Position numbers and translations under genes: made by a program. Source: JBAYDV01 sp041672845 (GTDB taxonomy: Bacteria > Bacteroidota > Bacteroidia > Bacteroidales > UBA932). From it: a stretch of 64,000 nucleotides of DNA. A model generated the notes under the pieces. That model saw only the letters and a list, made by a program, of their open reading frames with translations. It was not told where the DNA came from and searched no databases. This document shows, one piece after another, positions 23,918 to 32,463 of the stretch. The stretch's first letter is position 1. Every line of letters begins with the position of its first letter. The stretch is from assembly GCA_041672845.1 (NCBI GenBank), contig JBAYYV010000005.1, positions 62,001-126,000 of the forward strand, written 5' to 3'.

Positions 23918-25228
23918 ATGTTATCATATAGATATATACTAGTATTAATTAATTTAATACCTATTCAAATAATAGGACAATCTAAAATTTCCGGGACTTA
24001 CCCTCACCTTAAAAATAAAAATATTTCAATGTGTTGGACATTAGAAAACTGCAAAAACTATGCATCGACTCATAATATTAATATAAAAGAAAAAAATATT
24101 AATAAAGAAATATCACATAATAACTTAAAACAAAGTCATTTAGATTTTTTACCTCGACTTTCTATTGGTTATTCCCACAATATAAATAGCTCATATAATA
24201 ATGGTCAAATTTCACTCAATACTTCTTGTGTATTGTTCGATAGTTTTCGTAAAACCTTCAATGTAAAAGAGTCGTCTTGTGCTTATAACATAGCTGAAAC
24301 TGATTTGAAAAACGAGAAAATAAATATATCTCTAAGTGTCACGAAAGCTTATATTCAAATTCTTCTTTCTCAGCAAATACTTGCTATTAATATGGAAAAC
24401 ATAGAATCTACTCAAAGAAAATATAATAAATCTGAAAAATTATTTAATTCTGGTAAACTTGCTTATTCGTACTTATTAAATATCAAGGCTCAGTTAGTTA
24501 AAGAAAAAGCAAATATGATAGATGCAAGCAAACAATTATGCATTGATAAATTAGCTCTTATGCAGTTAATGAATATTCCAATTAATGATAATCTTATCAC
24601 TAATTTTACTATAGCAGACATAGAATATACATCTCTAAATAAGTTTTATAAGACTCAAGATATTTATCAACAAGCCCTTCGTCTTCCCATTGTAAGAATA
24701 TCTGAATTGGAAATAGAAAAAAGAACTTATCAGTTAAAAGAAAATCTGACATATTTTTACCCCTCTATTTCGTTATCTGCTTCTTATGGCACAATATTTA
24801 ATTCCGCATATAATATACCTTATCCTCAGCAAATTAGTAATAATCTTAAAGTCAATATGATTTTCAATATTGAGATTCCTATTTTTACAGCTGGTGCTAA
24901 CAAAATTAGGGTTAAAAATACTAAACTTGCTATAAATTATTCTATTCTAGAACTTAAGCGTAGAAAGATGAATCTTTTAAAAGAAGTTCATCAAGTATTA
25001 TATGAGATTAGATCTTTAAAAAAAAGTATAGAAGCAGCTAATTCTAATCTTGAGGCTATGTATTGTAGTTTATCTTATACAGAGGAAAAAATGATTACAG
25101 GAACTGTAACTGCTACTGATTATATAATAGCAAAAACTAATTATAATAAAGCAAAGGCATATGCTGCTCAAGCACATTACCAATATATTCTTCAAATAGA
25201 AATATTAAAGCATTTTCAAATGCTATAA
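23918..25228 (+). CDS. TolC family outer-membrane channel protein
   Basis: A 436-residue TolC/OEP protein with a signal sequence (hydrophobic to about residue 20, then GQS). Two repeats of the outer-membrane-efflux domain are visible. The N-terminal half begins with the family's opening segment MCWTLENCKNYASTHN and contains FLPRLSIGYSHN. The C-terminal half has FYPSISLSASYGT. Both continue into long coiled-coil helices (such as RKMNLLKEVHQVLYEIRSLK). It would form the outer-membrane exit duct for the exporter at 21214 together with the adaptor encoded 11 nt downstream. A stand-alone drug-efflux role is possible but less likely given the locus. Confidence 0.88.
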   Translation: MLSYRYILVLINLIPIQIIGQSKISGTYPHLKNKNISMCWTLENCKNYASTHNINIKEKNINKEISHNNLKQSHLDFLPRLSIGYSHNINSSYNNGQISLNTSCVLFDSFRKTFNVKESSCAYNIAETDLKNEKINISLSVTKAYIQILLSQQILAINMENIESTQRKYNKSEKLFNSGKLAYSYLLNIKAQLVKEKANMIDASKQLCIDKLALMQLMNIPINDNLITNFTIADIEYTSLNKFYKTQDIYQQALRLPIVRISELEIEKRTYQLKENLTYFYPSISLSASYGTIFNSAYNIPYPQQISNNLKVNMIFNIEIPIFTAGANKIRVKNTKLAINYSILELKRRKMNLLKEVHQVLYEIRSLKKSIEAANSNLEAMYCSLSYTEEKMITGTVTATDYIIAKTNYNKAKAYAAQAHYQYILQIEILKHFQML

Positions 25229-25239
25229 CAAAAAATACC

Positions 25240-26475
25240 ATGAGAAATAAAAATCAGAAAACAGATAATCAAAAAAATATTCATGATAAAAATCCAATTA
25301 TAAAAAAAACACATAAAAGAAAGAAAAAAAAAATTATTTGGATTTGTATAATAATACTTCTATCTATTTTAATAATCCCTTTTCCTGATGGAATAGAAGT
25401 AAAAAAAGTTAAAGCTTGTAATCCAATATTATCTTCTATCTGTGAAGTTATTCCAGCAAACGGGAAAGTAAGACCTGTAACAGAAGTTAAAATAAGTCCA
25501 GATGTTTCTGGTGAAATAGTAGAACTAAATAATCAAGAAGGAGATCAGGTAAAAAAAGGAGACCTGATAATTAAAATTCGTCAGGACGTATATCTTTCAA
25601 TATTAAATAGAACGACTGCTGCCTTAAATTCTATCAAAGCATCTCAATTACGACAGCAAGTTAATTGCCGTAAGGCTAAATCTGATTATAAACGAGATAG
25701 CTTATTATTTGAAAAGGGTGTTATAGCTCAGACTGATTATGATAATGCCTTAGCTACTTATCAAATGGCGCATAGTCAATTAAAAGCTTCTAGTTATGAT
25801 GTAGAATCAGCTCAAGCTTCTTTAGAGGAATCTAAAGAAAATCTAAGAAAAACTCAAATATTTGCTCCTATGGATGGCATTATTTCAAGAATGAGTATAG
25901 AGAAAGGAGAACGTGTAGTAGGAACATCCCAAATGGCAGGTACTGAAATGCTCAGAATAGCTGATTTAAATAATATGGAGGTCCAAGTATATGTAAATGA
26001 AAATGATATATCCAAAATAGATTATCGTGATACTGCCATCATAGAAGTAGATGCCTATCCCGATCAGAAATTTATTGGAAAAATTACTCATATTGCAAAT
26101 TCTGCTAATAATATTAGCTCTTCTTTCGAACAAGTTACTAACTTTGAAGTTAAAGTAAGATTTCAAAAACAAAAAATAAATTTTAGACCAGGGATGTCTG
26201 CCTCTGTTTCTATTTATAGTCAGAGAAAAAACAGTATATTAACTGTTCCTATTTCTTCTGTTACTAGTAGAAAAAATGAAAGTGGTGAAGTTCAGGCTTG
26301 TGTATTTATTATTAATAAAGACAAGGTATTTAAACGCATAGTAAAGACAGGTATTCAAGATATGGGAAAAATAGAAATCCTTAGTGGACTTAAAATAAAT
26401 GATTTAATAGTATCTAGTCCTTATCATTTAATAAGCAAGGTACTTGAAAATAATATGAGAATTAATTATGAATAA
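25240..26475 (+). CDS. Periplasmic adaptor (HlyD/MacA-type membrane fusion protein)
   Basis: A 411-residue membrane fusion protein with a lysine-rich cytoplasmic N-terminus (KKTHKRKKKK) and one membrane helix at about residues 32-47. Next comes a lipoyl/barrel-sandwich half (VKISPDVSGEIVELNNQEGDQVKKGD), a long alpha-hairpin of about 80 residues, the second sandwich half (IFAPMDGIISRMSIEKGERV) and beta-barrel domains to the C-terminus. It is closest in layout to MacA-type adaptors, which bridge an ABC exporter to TolC. It follows tolC by 11 nt and overlaps tsaB by 8 nt. It completes a tripartite system with the C39 ABC exporter. Confidence 0.9.
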   Translation: MRNKNQKTDNQKNIHDKNPIIKKTHKRKKKKIIWICIIILLSILIIPFPDGIEVKKVKACNPILSSICEVIPANGKVRPVTEVKISPDVSGEIVELNNQEGDQVKKGDLIIKIRQDVYLSILNRTTAALNSIKASQLRQQVNCRKAKSDYKRDSLLFEKGVIAQTDYDNALATYQMAHSQLKASSYDVESAQASLEESKENLRKTQIFAPMDGIISRMSIEKGERVVGTSQMAGTEMLRIADLNNMEVQVYVNENDISKIDYRDTAIIEVDAYPDQKFIGKITHIANSANNISSSFEQVTNFEVKVRFQKQKINFRPGMSASVSIYSQRKNSILTVPISSVTSRKNESGEVQACVFIINKDKVFKRIVKTGIQDMGKIEILSGLKINDLIVSSPYHLISKVLENNMRINYE

Positions 26476-27217
26476 TAAAATTTTATTAATAGAGACATCT
26501 GAAGCTGATTGTTCATGCGCTATATGTGAAAATGGCAAGATTTTAAATTCTATTATAATAATAGAACCTCGTGCTCAAGCTAGATTATTAGTTCCTTCTA
26601 TTGAGAAATTATGCGGAGAAATTAATATAAAAGTTTCAGACTGTGATGCTGTAGCTGTAAGTAAAGGCCCTGGTTCTTATACTGGATTAAGAGTAGGTGT
26701 TTCTACAGCTAAAGGCATTTGCTTTGGTTTAGATATTCCACTTATCGGCATAGATACTATGGATATTCTGCAAAATATGGGACTTTCTTTTGTTAATGAA
26801 AATGTAGAGAATAATATCGTAATTATTCCTATGATAGATGCTAGAAGAATGGAAGTTTATACTACGACTTATGACAAAGACTGTAATAGACTTTCTGATA
26901 TTAGACCAGAAATATTAGATGAAAATACTTTTAATAAAGAATTTCAAAAATATTCTAAACTCATTTTTATTGGTGATGGGTGTATGAAATATAAAGAATT
27001 TCTAGCAGAAAATATATCTAAAGAATCATCTGATGGAAGTTTTTCACAAGAACTTTTCGATAAATGTTCTTTCAATAAATATTGTCCTGAAGCTTCTTAT
27101 ATGATGAAAGCAGCTGAGGAAGCATATAAAAAAGAAGAATTCGAAGATGTAGCATACTTCGAGCCCTTCTATTTAAAAGCTTTTAAAGCAGGAATTAGTA
27201 AGAAAAAACTCTTTTAA
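26468..27217 (+). CDS. tsaB: tRNA threonylcarbamoyladenosine biosynthesis protein TsaB
   Basis: A 249-residue ASKHA-fold protein. TsaB is the non-catalytic partner that holds TsaD for t6A37 synthesis on tRNAs reading ANN codons. Family marks are LLIETSEADCSCAI at the start, AVSKGPGSYTGLRVGVSTAKG (the dimer interface) and the MIDARRMEVYTT segment. It starts inside the adaptor gene (8-nt overlap), so an essential housekeeping gene is translationally joined to the peptide-export locus. trmO, which acts on the t6A product, is elsewhere in this window (5963). Confidence 0.93.
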   Translation: MNNKILLIETSEADCSCAICENGKILNSIIIIEPRAQARLLVPSIEKLCGEINIKVSDCDAVAVSKGPGSYTGLRVGVSTAKGICFGLDIPLIGIDTMDILQNMGLSFVNENVENNIVIIPMIDARRMEVYTTTYDKDCNRLSDIRPEILDENTFNKEFQKYSKLIFIGDGCMKYKEFLAENISKESSDGSFSQELFDKCSFNKYCPEASYMMKAAEEAYKKEEFEDVAYFEPFYLKAFKAGISKKKLF

Positions 27218-28349
27218 TCTCTCTGTCTAATTTCTTTAAGTCAAAATCATTTTTCATGATAATATCTCCTTCCTTATTGAATAAAAATATAGAAGGAATT
27301 TTTTTTACGTTATATAATTTTAAAACAGAAGATGATAATGATTCAGTATCCTGAACAGATATCCAAGGAAGATTTTGATCTTTTACTATTTGAGCCCACA
27401 TAGTCTTATCAGAATCAAATGAAACTTGATATATTTCGAAACCTTTATCTGAATACTTATCATAAATTTTCAACAACTCATGATTATATAATTTTTGAGT
27501 ATTTTCAGTAACAGTCCAGAAAGAAAGTAAAAATACTTTTCCTTTCAAATCTGATAATTTTTTAGAATGTCCATAAATATCATTCAATTCTATTTCTGGG
27601 AAAGCTACTACTTTAGCATTATTAAGTCCTTGTTGTAATTTTAACATATTCATTCTTTTTCCACCATCATCTGCTAAAGAAGCTATTAATGGTGAATTTG
27701 GATAAATATTTCTCAAAGAATCGTATACTTTTTGGAAATAAATAGCATCATTTAAAGAATTAAATACTGGTAACCTGTCTGCTATATTCTGATATAATAC
27801 ATATATCGATGTAATAGATGTAGGATTATTTATTAAAAACTTAATAGATTCTTTCTTATAATTAACATATAAATCAATAAGTTCTTTTTTTACTTTTTCT
27901 TCTTCTTTAATATTTTTAGCATCTGAGGCAGCTACTAACTCTTGAGATAAAGAATGGAATTTCGTATTAACATCTTGAAATCTTCTTTCTACATCTTGTA
28001 ATAATTTAGTTTCTTGTGAACCAGTAGTATGATATTTATTTTCCTTATCAGGTTTTACTGCTATTTTATCTCCAGGAAGAAGAATCATAGAACCTAATAT
28101 CTTATCAGAAGTATATACATAATAAAACTCTGGACAGTCTTCTACACAATTAATTTTGCTAGAACATTTAAAATTATGTACATATAGTGTATCAGTAAGT
28201 ACTATTTGATTAACTACTAATTTAGCTAAGTAAACTTCAGTGCTATCCGTGAGTGTAGGACAAGAAATTTTTATATCTGCTGTATTTGATTTACAAGAAC
28301 TAATGAAAATCATTAATACTACAGATAATATAATTGAAATCTTTTTCAT
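27195..28349 (-). CDS. Thioredoxin-like (TlpA/AhpC-TSA) lipoprotein without the CxxC site
   Basis: A 384-residue lipoprotein (lipobox FISSC, Cys19). An N-terminal DUF4369-like beta domain covers about residues 25-115, a helical linker follows, and a C-terminal thioredoxin fold starts at about residue 245 (EIELNDIYGHSKKLSDLKG). At the place of the redox WCxxC motif it reads FWTVTENTQ, so both catalytic cysteines are gone, while the cis-Pro region KKIPSIFLFNKEG is kept. A disulfide reductase role is therefore unlikely. It may be a binding or chaperone protein. It overlaps the 3' end of convergent tsaB by 23 nt. Confidence 0.8.
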   Translation of the reverse strand: MKKISIILSVVLMIFISSCKSNTADIKISCPTLTDSTEVYLAKLVVNQIVLTDTLYVHNFKCSSKINCVEDCPEFYYVYTSDKILGSMILLPGDKIAVKPDKENKYHTTGSQETKLLQDVERRFQDVNTKFHSLSQELVAASDAKNIKEEEKVKKELIDLYVNYKKESIKFLINNPTSITSIYVLYQNIADRLPVFNSLNDAIYFQKVYDSLRNIYPNSPLIASLADDGGKRMNMLKLQQGLNNAKVVAFPEIELNDIYGHSKKLSDLKGKVFLLSFWTVTENTQKLYNHELLKIYDKYSDKGFEIYQVSFDSDKTMWAQIVKDQNLPWISVQDTESLSSSVLKLYNVKKIPSIFLFNKEGDIIMKNDFDLKKLDREIKRVFSY

Positions 28350-28354
28350 ATTGT

Positions 28355-28750
28355 TTAATTTAAGGCTTGTGCGATAGTTTTCGCTATTTCTTCAAATCGT
28401 TCAGGAGTGAGTTTTAATTTTTTATTAGACATATTCAAATCACTTTCTTTATCTAAAGGAACTAAATGAATATGAGCATGAGGAACTTCCATTCCTAATA
28501 CTGCTACACCTACTCTTTTACAAGGAATAGCCTTTTTAATAGCTATAGCTATTTTTTTTGCAAACATACAAAGGCCTTGATAATCTTTATCTTCAATATC
28601 GAATATATAATTAGTCTCTTTTTTAGGAATAACTAAAGTATGCCCTTCTTTTAATGGATTAATATCCAGAAAAGCATAATAATTATCATCTTGTGCTACT
28701 ATATAAGAAGGAATTTCCCCATTAACTATTTTAGTAAAAACAGACGCCAT
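28355..28750 (-). CDS. HIT family nucleotide hydrolase
   Basis: A 131-residue HIT protein with the histidine triad HAHIHLVPLD and the FTKIVNGEIPSYIVAQDD start typical of the HinT/Hit-like branch. Such proteins hydrolyse adenosine phosphoramidates or related nucleotides in the cytoplasm. It is flanked by greA upstream (36 nt) and the TlpA-like gene downstream (5 nt), all on one strand, as often seen in Bacteroidales. Confidence 0.92.
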   Translation of the reverse strand: MASVFTKIVNGEIPSYIVAQDDNYYAFLDINPLKEGHTLVIPKKETNYIFDIEDKDYQGLCMFAKKIAIAIKKAIPCKRVGVAVLGMEVPHAHIHLVPLDKESDLNMSNKKLKLTPERFEEIAKTIAQALN

Positions 28751-28786
28751 TATATTATTGTTTAATTATATAATTAATTATTTTTT

Positions 28787-29254
28787 TTAGATAGTAATAT
28801 CTAATATTTCAAATTTAATAAGGCCATTAGGAACTTTCACTTCTACTTGATCACCTTTTTTATGACCAATCAAAGCTTGACCAATAGGAGTAGTAGCTGC
28901 TAACTTTCCTTCACGAAAATTTGCTTCACTTTCACTTACAAGCGTGTACTGGACAATAGATCCATTATCAAGGTTTTTTAATTTAACCTTATTTAATATT
29001 TGCACAAATTCAGTTCCTATCTGAGATTCATCTAACACTCTAGCATTAATAATAATATTCTGCAATTTTGATATTTTTACTTCTAAGAGCCCTTGAGCAT
29101 CTTTAGCTGCATCGTATTCCGCATTTTCAGATATATCACCTTTATCTCTTGCCTCTCCTATTTGTTTTGAAATGATAGGACGCTGTGCCTCAAATTTTGC
29201 TAACTCAGCCTTGAGCTTCTCAAGACCTTCAGCTGTTAGGTAATGTGTTTTCAT
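28787..29254 (-). CDS. greA: Transcription elongation factor GreA
   Basis: A 155-residue GreA. It has an N-terminal coiled coil carrying the acidic tip residues in EARDKGDISENAEYDAAKD, and a C-terminal FKBP-like domain with TPIGQALIGHKKGDQVEVKVPNG. It enters the secondary channel of RNA polymerase and stimulates cleavage of backtracked RNA. It could share that channel with the DksA-like protein encoded at 16460. Its leader has a terminator-like hairpin. Confidence 0.97.
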   Translation of the reverse strand: MKTHYLTAEGLEKLKAELAKFEAQRPIISKQIGEARDKGDISENAEYDAAKDAQGLLEVKISKLQNIIINARVLDESQIGTEFVQILNKVKLKNLDNGSIVQYTLVSESEANFREGKLAATTPIGQALIGHKKGDQVEVKVPNGLIKFEILDITI

Positions 29255-29266
29255 TTTTAGATAATT

Positions 29267-29324
29267 AAAAAAGAATCTCGTTATACGCGAGACTCTTAAT
29301 ATTCATTTAACTTAAACAAAGATA
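29267..29324 (-). promoter_or_regulatory. greA leader: -7 box followed by a terminator-like hairpin
   Basis: On the minus strand TATCTTTG (29324-29317) fits a -7 box. About 20 nt further on, GAGTCTCG (29295-29288) pairs with CGAGATTC (29280-29273), followed at once by TTTTTT (29272-29267). The greA ATG is 13 nt beyond. Either this is the ribF terminator, or transcripts from this promoter meet an attenuator before greA. No good -33 box is seen. Confidence 0.55.
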
Positions 29325-29347
29325 CTAAAATTTTTAAAATCCTAGTT

Positions 29348-30250
29348 CTATTCCTTAAAATTTTCAATTATTAGTTTTGCAGAAGATTTATCGTCAGTAA
29401 TTTGTCTTTTCAGAGCTTCTAAATCATTAAATTTCTTTTCTGGACGAATATGCTTTATAAATGATATTTTCATATCTAAACCATATACATCTTCATCAAA
29501 ATCAAGAATATTAGTTTCTATGGTTCTAGCATTATTCTTAGAAATAGTAGGTCTAACTCCCACATTACAAATTCCCCATTTTTCTTGACCAATAATATTC
29601 ACCTTTACTAGATAAACACCATTCCCTGGTATTAATTTTAATGGTTCATATAAAGCCATATTAGCTGTAGGATAACCAATAGTTCTACCTATTCGATTTC
29701 CAGTTACTATGACTCCTCTCATATTATAATAATATCCAAGCATTTCTGCAGCTACTTCTATTTCACCAGCATTAATAAAATTTCTTATTCTAGTAGAACT
29801 AACTATTTTATTTTTATCCATTAAATGCTCTGGTACAGTTAATACTTCTATTCCACATACATTAGCCTCCCTAATCATATCTTCATGAGATAAATCATTA
29901 GAGCTACCTAATCTATGATCATATCCTATTACTAAAGTAGAAACATCATATTTATTACGAAGATATTGCTCCATAAATTGTTTAGAAGAAAGTTTACTAA
30001 AATCACGAGTGAAACAGATGACATGAAATTCATCTACACCCAATTCATGAAGAAGTGTTTCTTTTTCTTCTAAAGTATTAAGAAGTCGTAATTGGTCAGC
30101 ATCCATCTGTAGAACATTTCTAGGATGGGGCCAAAAAGAGATAATTGCACTCTTTCTATTAGTGGCTTTAGCTTCATGTACTAAAGCCTTTATGACTTGA
30201 CGATGTCCAGCATGAACACCATCAAAAAATCCTGTAGCACAAACTATCAT
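29348..30250 (-). CDS. ribF: Bifunctional riboflavin kinase/FAD synthetase
   Basis: A 300-residue RibF. The N-terminal FMN adenylyltransferase has ATGFFDGVHAGHRQV (HxGH-type nucleotidyl transferase motif) and SSTRIRNFINAGE (the SSTxIR loop). The C-terminal riboflavin kinase has VVTGNRIGRTIGYPTANM and the PLKLIPGNGVYLVKV segment. It makes FMN and FAD. It overlaps xseB by 4 nt, giving the order xseA, xseB, ribF on the minus strand. Confidence 0.96.
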   Translation of the reverse strand: MIVCATGFFDGVHAGHRQVIKALVHEAKATNRKSAIISFWPHPRNVLQMDADQLRLLNTLEEKETLLHELGVDEFHVICFTRDFSKLSSKQFMEQYLRNKYDVSTLVIGYDHRLGSSNDLSHEDMIREANVCGIEVLTVPEHLMDKNKIVSSTRIRNFINAGEIEVAAEMLGYYYNMRGVIVTGNRIGRTIGYPTANMALYEPLKLIPGNGVYLVKVNIIGQEKWGICNVGVRPTISKNNARTIETNILDFDEDVYGLDMKISFIKHIRPEKKFNDLEALKRQITDDKSSAKLIIENFKE

Positions 30251-30471
30251 TCTACAAAGTTAGCTAATTTAGTTATTCCTTTTTCATAATCATTAAGCAA
30301 AGTCTTACAATATTTCAATAATTCCGTACCCTGCTTAACAAATTCTTCTATTTGTTCGAAAGAATTATCAGAGTTTTCTATTTCTCCTACCGCATGTTCT
30401 AATTTTTTTAATGCATCTTCATACGATATTTTTTCCTTCATCATATCCTCTTGTGTCATAATCTTTTTCAT
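30247..30471 (-). CDS. xseB: Exodeoxyribonuclease VII small subunit
   Basis: A 74-residue helical protein with the XseB signature SYEDALKKLEHAVGEIEN followed by LLKYCKTLL. It assembles on XseA to form exonuclease VII, which degrades single-stranded DNA. It lies 26 nt downstream of xseA and overlaps ribF by 4 nt. The first residues (MKKIMTQEDMMKEK) contain several Met codons, so the true start could be 5 to 11 codons later. Confidence 0.93.
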   Translation of the reverse strand: MKKIMTQEDMMKEKISYEDALKKLEHAVGEIENSDNSFEQIEEFVKQGTELLKYCKTLLNDYEKGITKLANFVE

Positions 30472-30497
30472 ATCTATATGTTTATTTTATGGTATTT

Positions 30498-31751
30498 TTA
30501 TTTTACTTTTTTTACTACTACCTCTATAGCTCCATCTTTCATATAAATTTTTAAAACTTCGCCTTCTTTTACATCCTTAATACTAGCAATTTTCTTACCA
30601 TTTTTTACCACTATTGAATATCCTTTTTCTAATATTTTTTCAGGCTGTCCATTCACTAATCTAGATTCTAGTGATACTAGGTAGGCATTGGCGTCAGCTA
30701 ATCTATTTCTATAATCCTGATTCATCTTATATTTATAAGAATTAAGGATATCTCTTTCTTCACTAAAACGATGATAAACTGCAGATTTCAGCCTGTGGGC
30801 AATAGCCATAAGAGTCGCTTCTTTCTCTTGAAAGATGTTTATTATATAATCAGCTGCTGCAGTAGGAGTTTTAACAGAAACAGCAGCTACCATATCAGCA
30901 ATATGATAATCATGATCATGTCCCACCCCTACTATAATAGGTATTGGGAATTGTGCAATATTGGCACAGAGTTCATAATCATCAAAACATATCATATCAG
31001 TAACGGCTCCTCCACCTCTAATAATAACTACTGCATCGAAAATAGGTTCCTTACCTTCATCGTCGGCAGTCTCTATCATAGAATTTATTTCATCCAAAAC
31101 TGAAATTATAGCAGTAGGAGCATCTTTACCTTGAACTAATGAATGAAATAACTGAGTATGTAAAGAATATACGTTTTTATAATTTTTTAACTGTTTTATA
31201 AAATCCCTATAACCTGCTGAAGTTTCGGAAGCAATAACAGCAAATCGGCGAGGAAAACTTGGCATTACTAACATAGAATTCATATCCATCATCCCCTCTT
31301 CTTCTAACTGTTTGATTACTCTTAATCTTTCAGCTTCGATTTCACCTAAAGTATATGAAGGATCAATATCATCTATTATAAGACTTAGCCCATATTTCTC
31401 AGATAATTGGACTCTAACATTAATCATAACATTCATCCCGCTCTCCAAATCTCTATCTGTCTTTTCTTGGAAATATTGCCTCATTATTCTCCAATTAGAA
31501 GCCCAAATTATAGCTCTAACATTAGCAATAATAGCAGATTTATCAGAATCATGTTCTATTAAATTAAGATAACAATGTCCTGAATTATTGGTTTTTATCT
31601 GTGATATTTCTGCTCGAATCCAGCAGGATTCTGAAAAAGACTGATTAACAGTATCTGCTACTGCTAATAAGAGTTCAGACAAACTAATAGCTTGTTCATT
31701 CTCATACATTTTATCCTCACTACTACTCATTTCTTTCTCTCTTCTCTCCAT
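30498..31751 (-). CDS. xseA: Exodeoxyribonuclease VII large subunit
   Basis: A 417-residue XseA. It has an N-terminal OB fold (SLSELLLAVADTVNQSF, CWIRAEISQI), the central catalytic domain with RFAVIASETSAGYRDF, VVIIRGGGAVTDMICFDD and VGVGHDHDYHIADMVA, and a C-terminal coiled coil ending in EKGYSIVVKNGKKIASI. The initial MERREKEMSSSEDKM has three possible ATG starts. CAAAAATA at about 31791-31798 is the complement of a -7 box. Confidence 0.96.
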   Translation of the reverse strand: MERREKEMSSSEDKMYENEQAISLSELLLAVADTVNQSFSESCWIRAEISQIKTNNSGHCYLNLIEHDSDKSAIIANVRAIIWASNWRIMRQYFQEKTDRDLESGMNVMINVRVQLSEKYGLSLIIDDIDPSYTLGEIEAERLRVIKQLEEEGMMDMNSMLVMPSFPRRFAVIASETSAGYRDFIKQLKNYKNVYSLHTQLFHSLVQGKDAPTAIISVLDEINSMIETADDEGKEPIFDAVVIIRGGGAVTDMICFDDYELCANIAQFPIPIIVGVGHDHDYHIADMVAAVSVKTPTAAADYIINIFQEKEATLMAIAHRLKSAVYHRFSEERDILNSYKYKMNQDYRNRLADANAYLVSLESRLVNGQPEKILEKGYSIVVKNGKKIASIKDVKEGEVLKIYMKDGAIEVVVKKVK

Positions 31752-31856
31752 AAAACATTACTATTAATACAAATCCTAATTTTAAGTAAACAAAAATAAT
31801 AATAAATTTAGGCTATTGCTATGAATTTTGTACTTTTGTGAGATAATAATATTTTT

Positions 31857-32462
31857 ATGAAAATCCGTAGTGCAGAATTCTCAGGAAGCAGTACTAAAAC
31901 TAGGGAAGCCCCTAAAAGAAAAGCTACAGAAATAGCTTTTATCGGCCGTTCTAACGTAGGTAAATCTTCTTTAATTAATATGCTCGTAGGGCAAAAGAAC
32001 ATAGCTCACATCTCTTCTAAACCTGGGAAAACTCAGTTAGTAAATCATTTTATAATTAATGATAAATGGTATATCGTCGATTTACCAGGATACGGATATG
32101 CTAAAGTATCTAAAACTACATCAGCCAAGATAGACAGAATAGTTAGAGATTATCTTAATTTTTCAGAAGATCTATCTCTACTTTTTGTATTGATAGATTC
32201 TAGGCATGATATTCAAAAAATAGATTTAGATTTTTTAATAAAATTAGGAGAGAATCAAACTCCTTTTTCTATTATATTTACTAAAAGTGATAAATCAGGA
32301 ACTAATGTTCTCAAATCTCAAATAGAGAAGAATAAAAAATTCCTATTAGAATATTGGGAGGAACTTCCTCCTATTTTCCTTAGTTCAGCTAGTAATGGCT
32401 TAGGAAAAGAAGAAATTTTAGATTATATTGAACATGTACTAACGCTTACAAACACAGATTAA
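31857..32462 (+). CDS. engB: Ribosome biogenesis GTPase EngB (YsxC/YihA)
   Basis: A 201-residue single-domain GTPase. G1 is GRSNVGKSS, G3 is DLPGYGYAK, G4 is TKSDK and the G5 region is FLSSASNG. It is needed for late assembly of the 50S subunit. TACTTTTG at 31831-31838 is a suitable -7 box. The stop codon is followed by the prs ATG after a single base, so the two are co-transcribed. Der, another 50S-assembly GTPase, is encoded at 34655 in the same run of genes. Confidence 0.96.
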   Translation: MKIRSAEFSGSSTKTREAPKRKATEIAFIGRSNVGKSSLINMLVGQKNIAHISSKPGKTQLVNHFIINDKWYIVDLPGYGYAKVSKTTSAKIDRIVRDYLNFSEDLSLLFVLIDSRHDIQKIDLDFLIKLGENQTPFSIIFTKSDKSGTNVLKSQIEKNKKFLLEYWEELPPIFLSSASNGLGKEEILDYIEHVLTLTNTD

Positions 32463-32463
32463 A

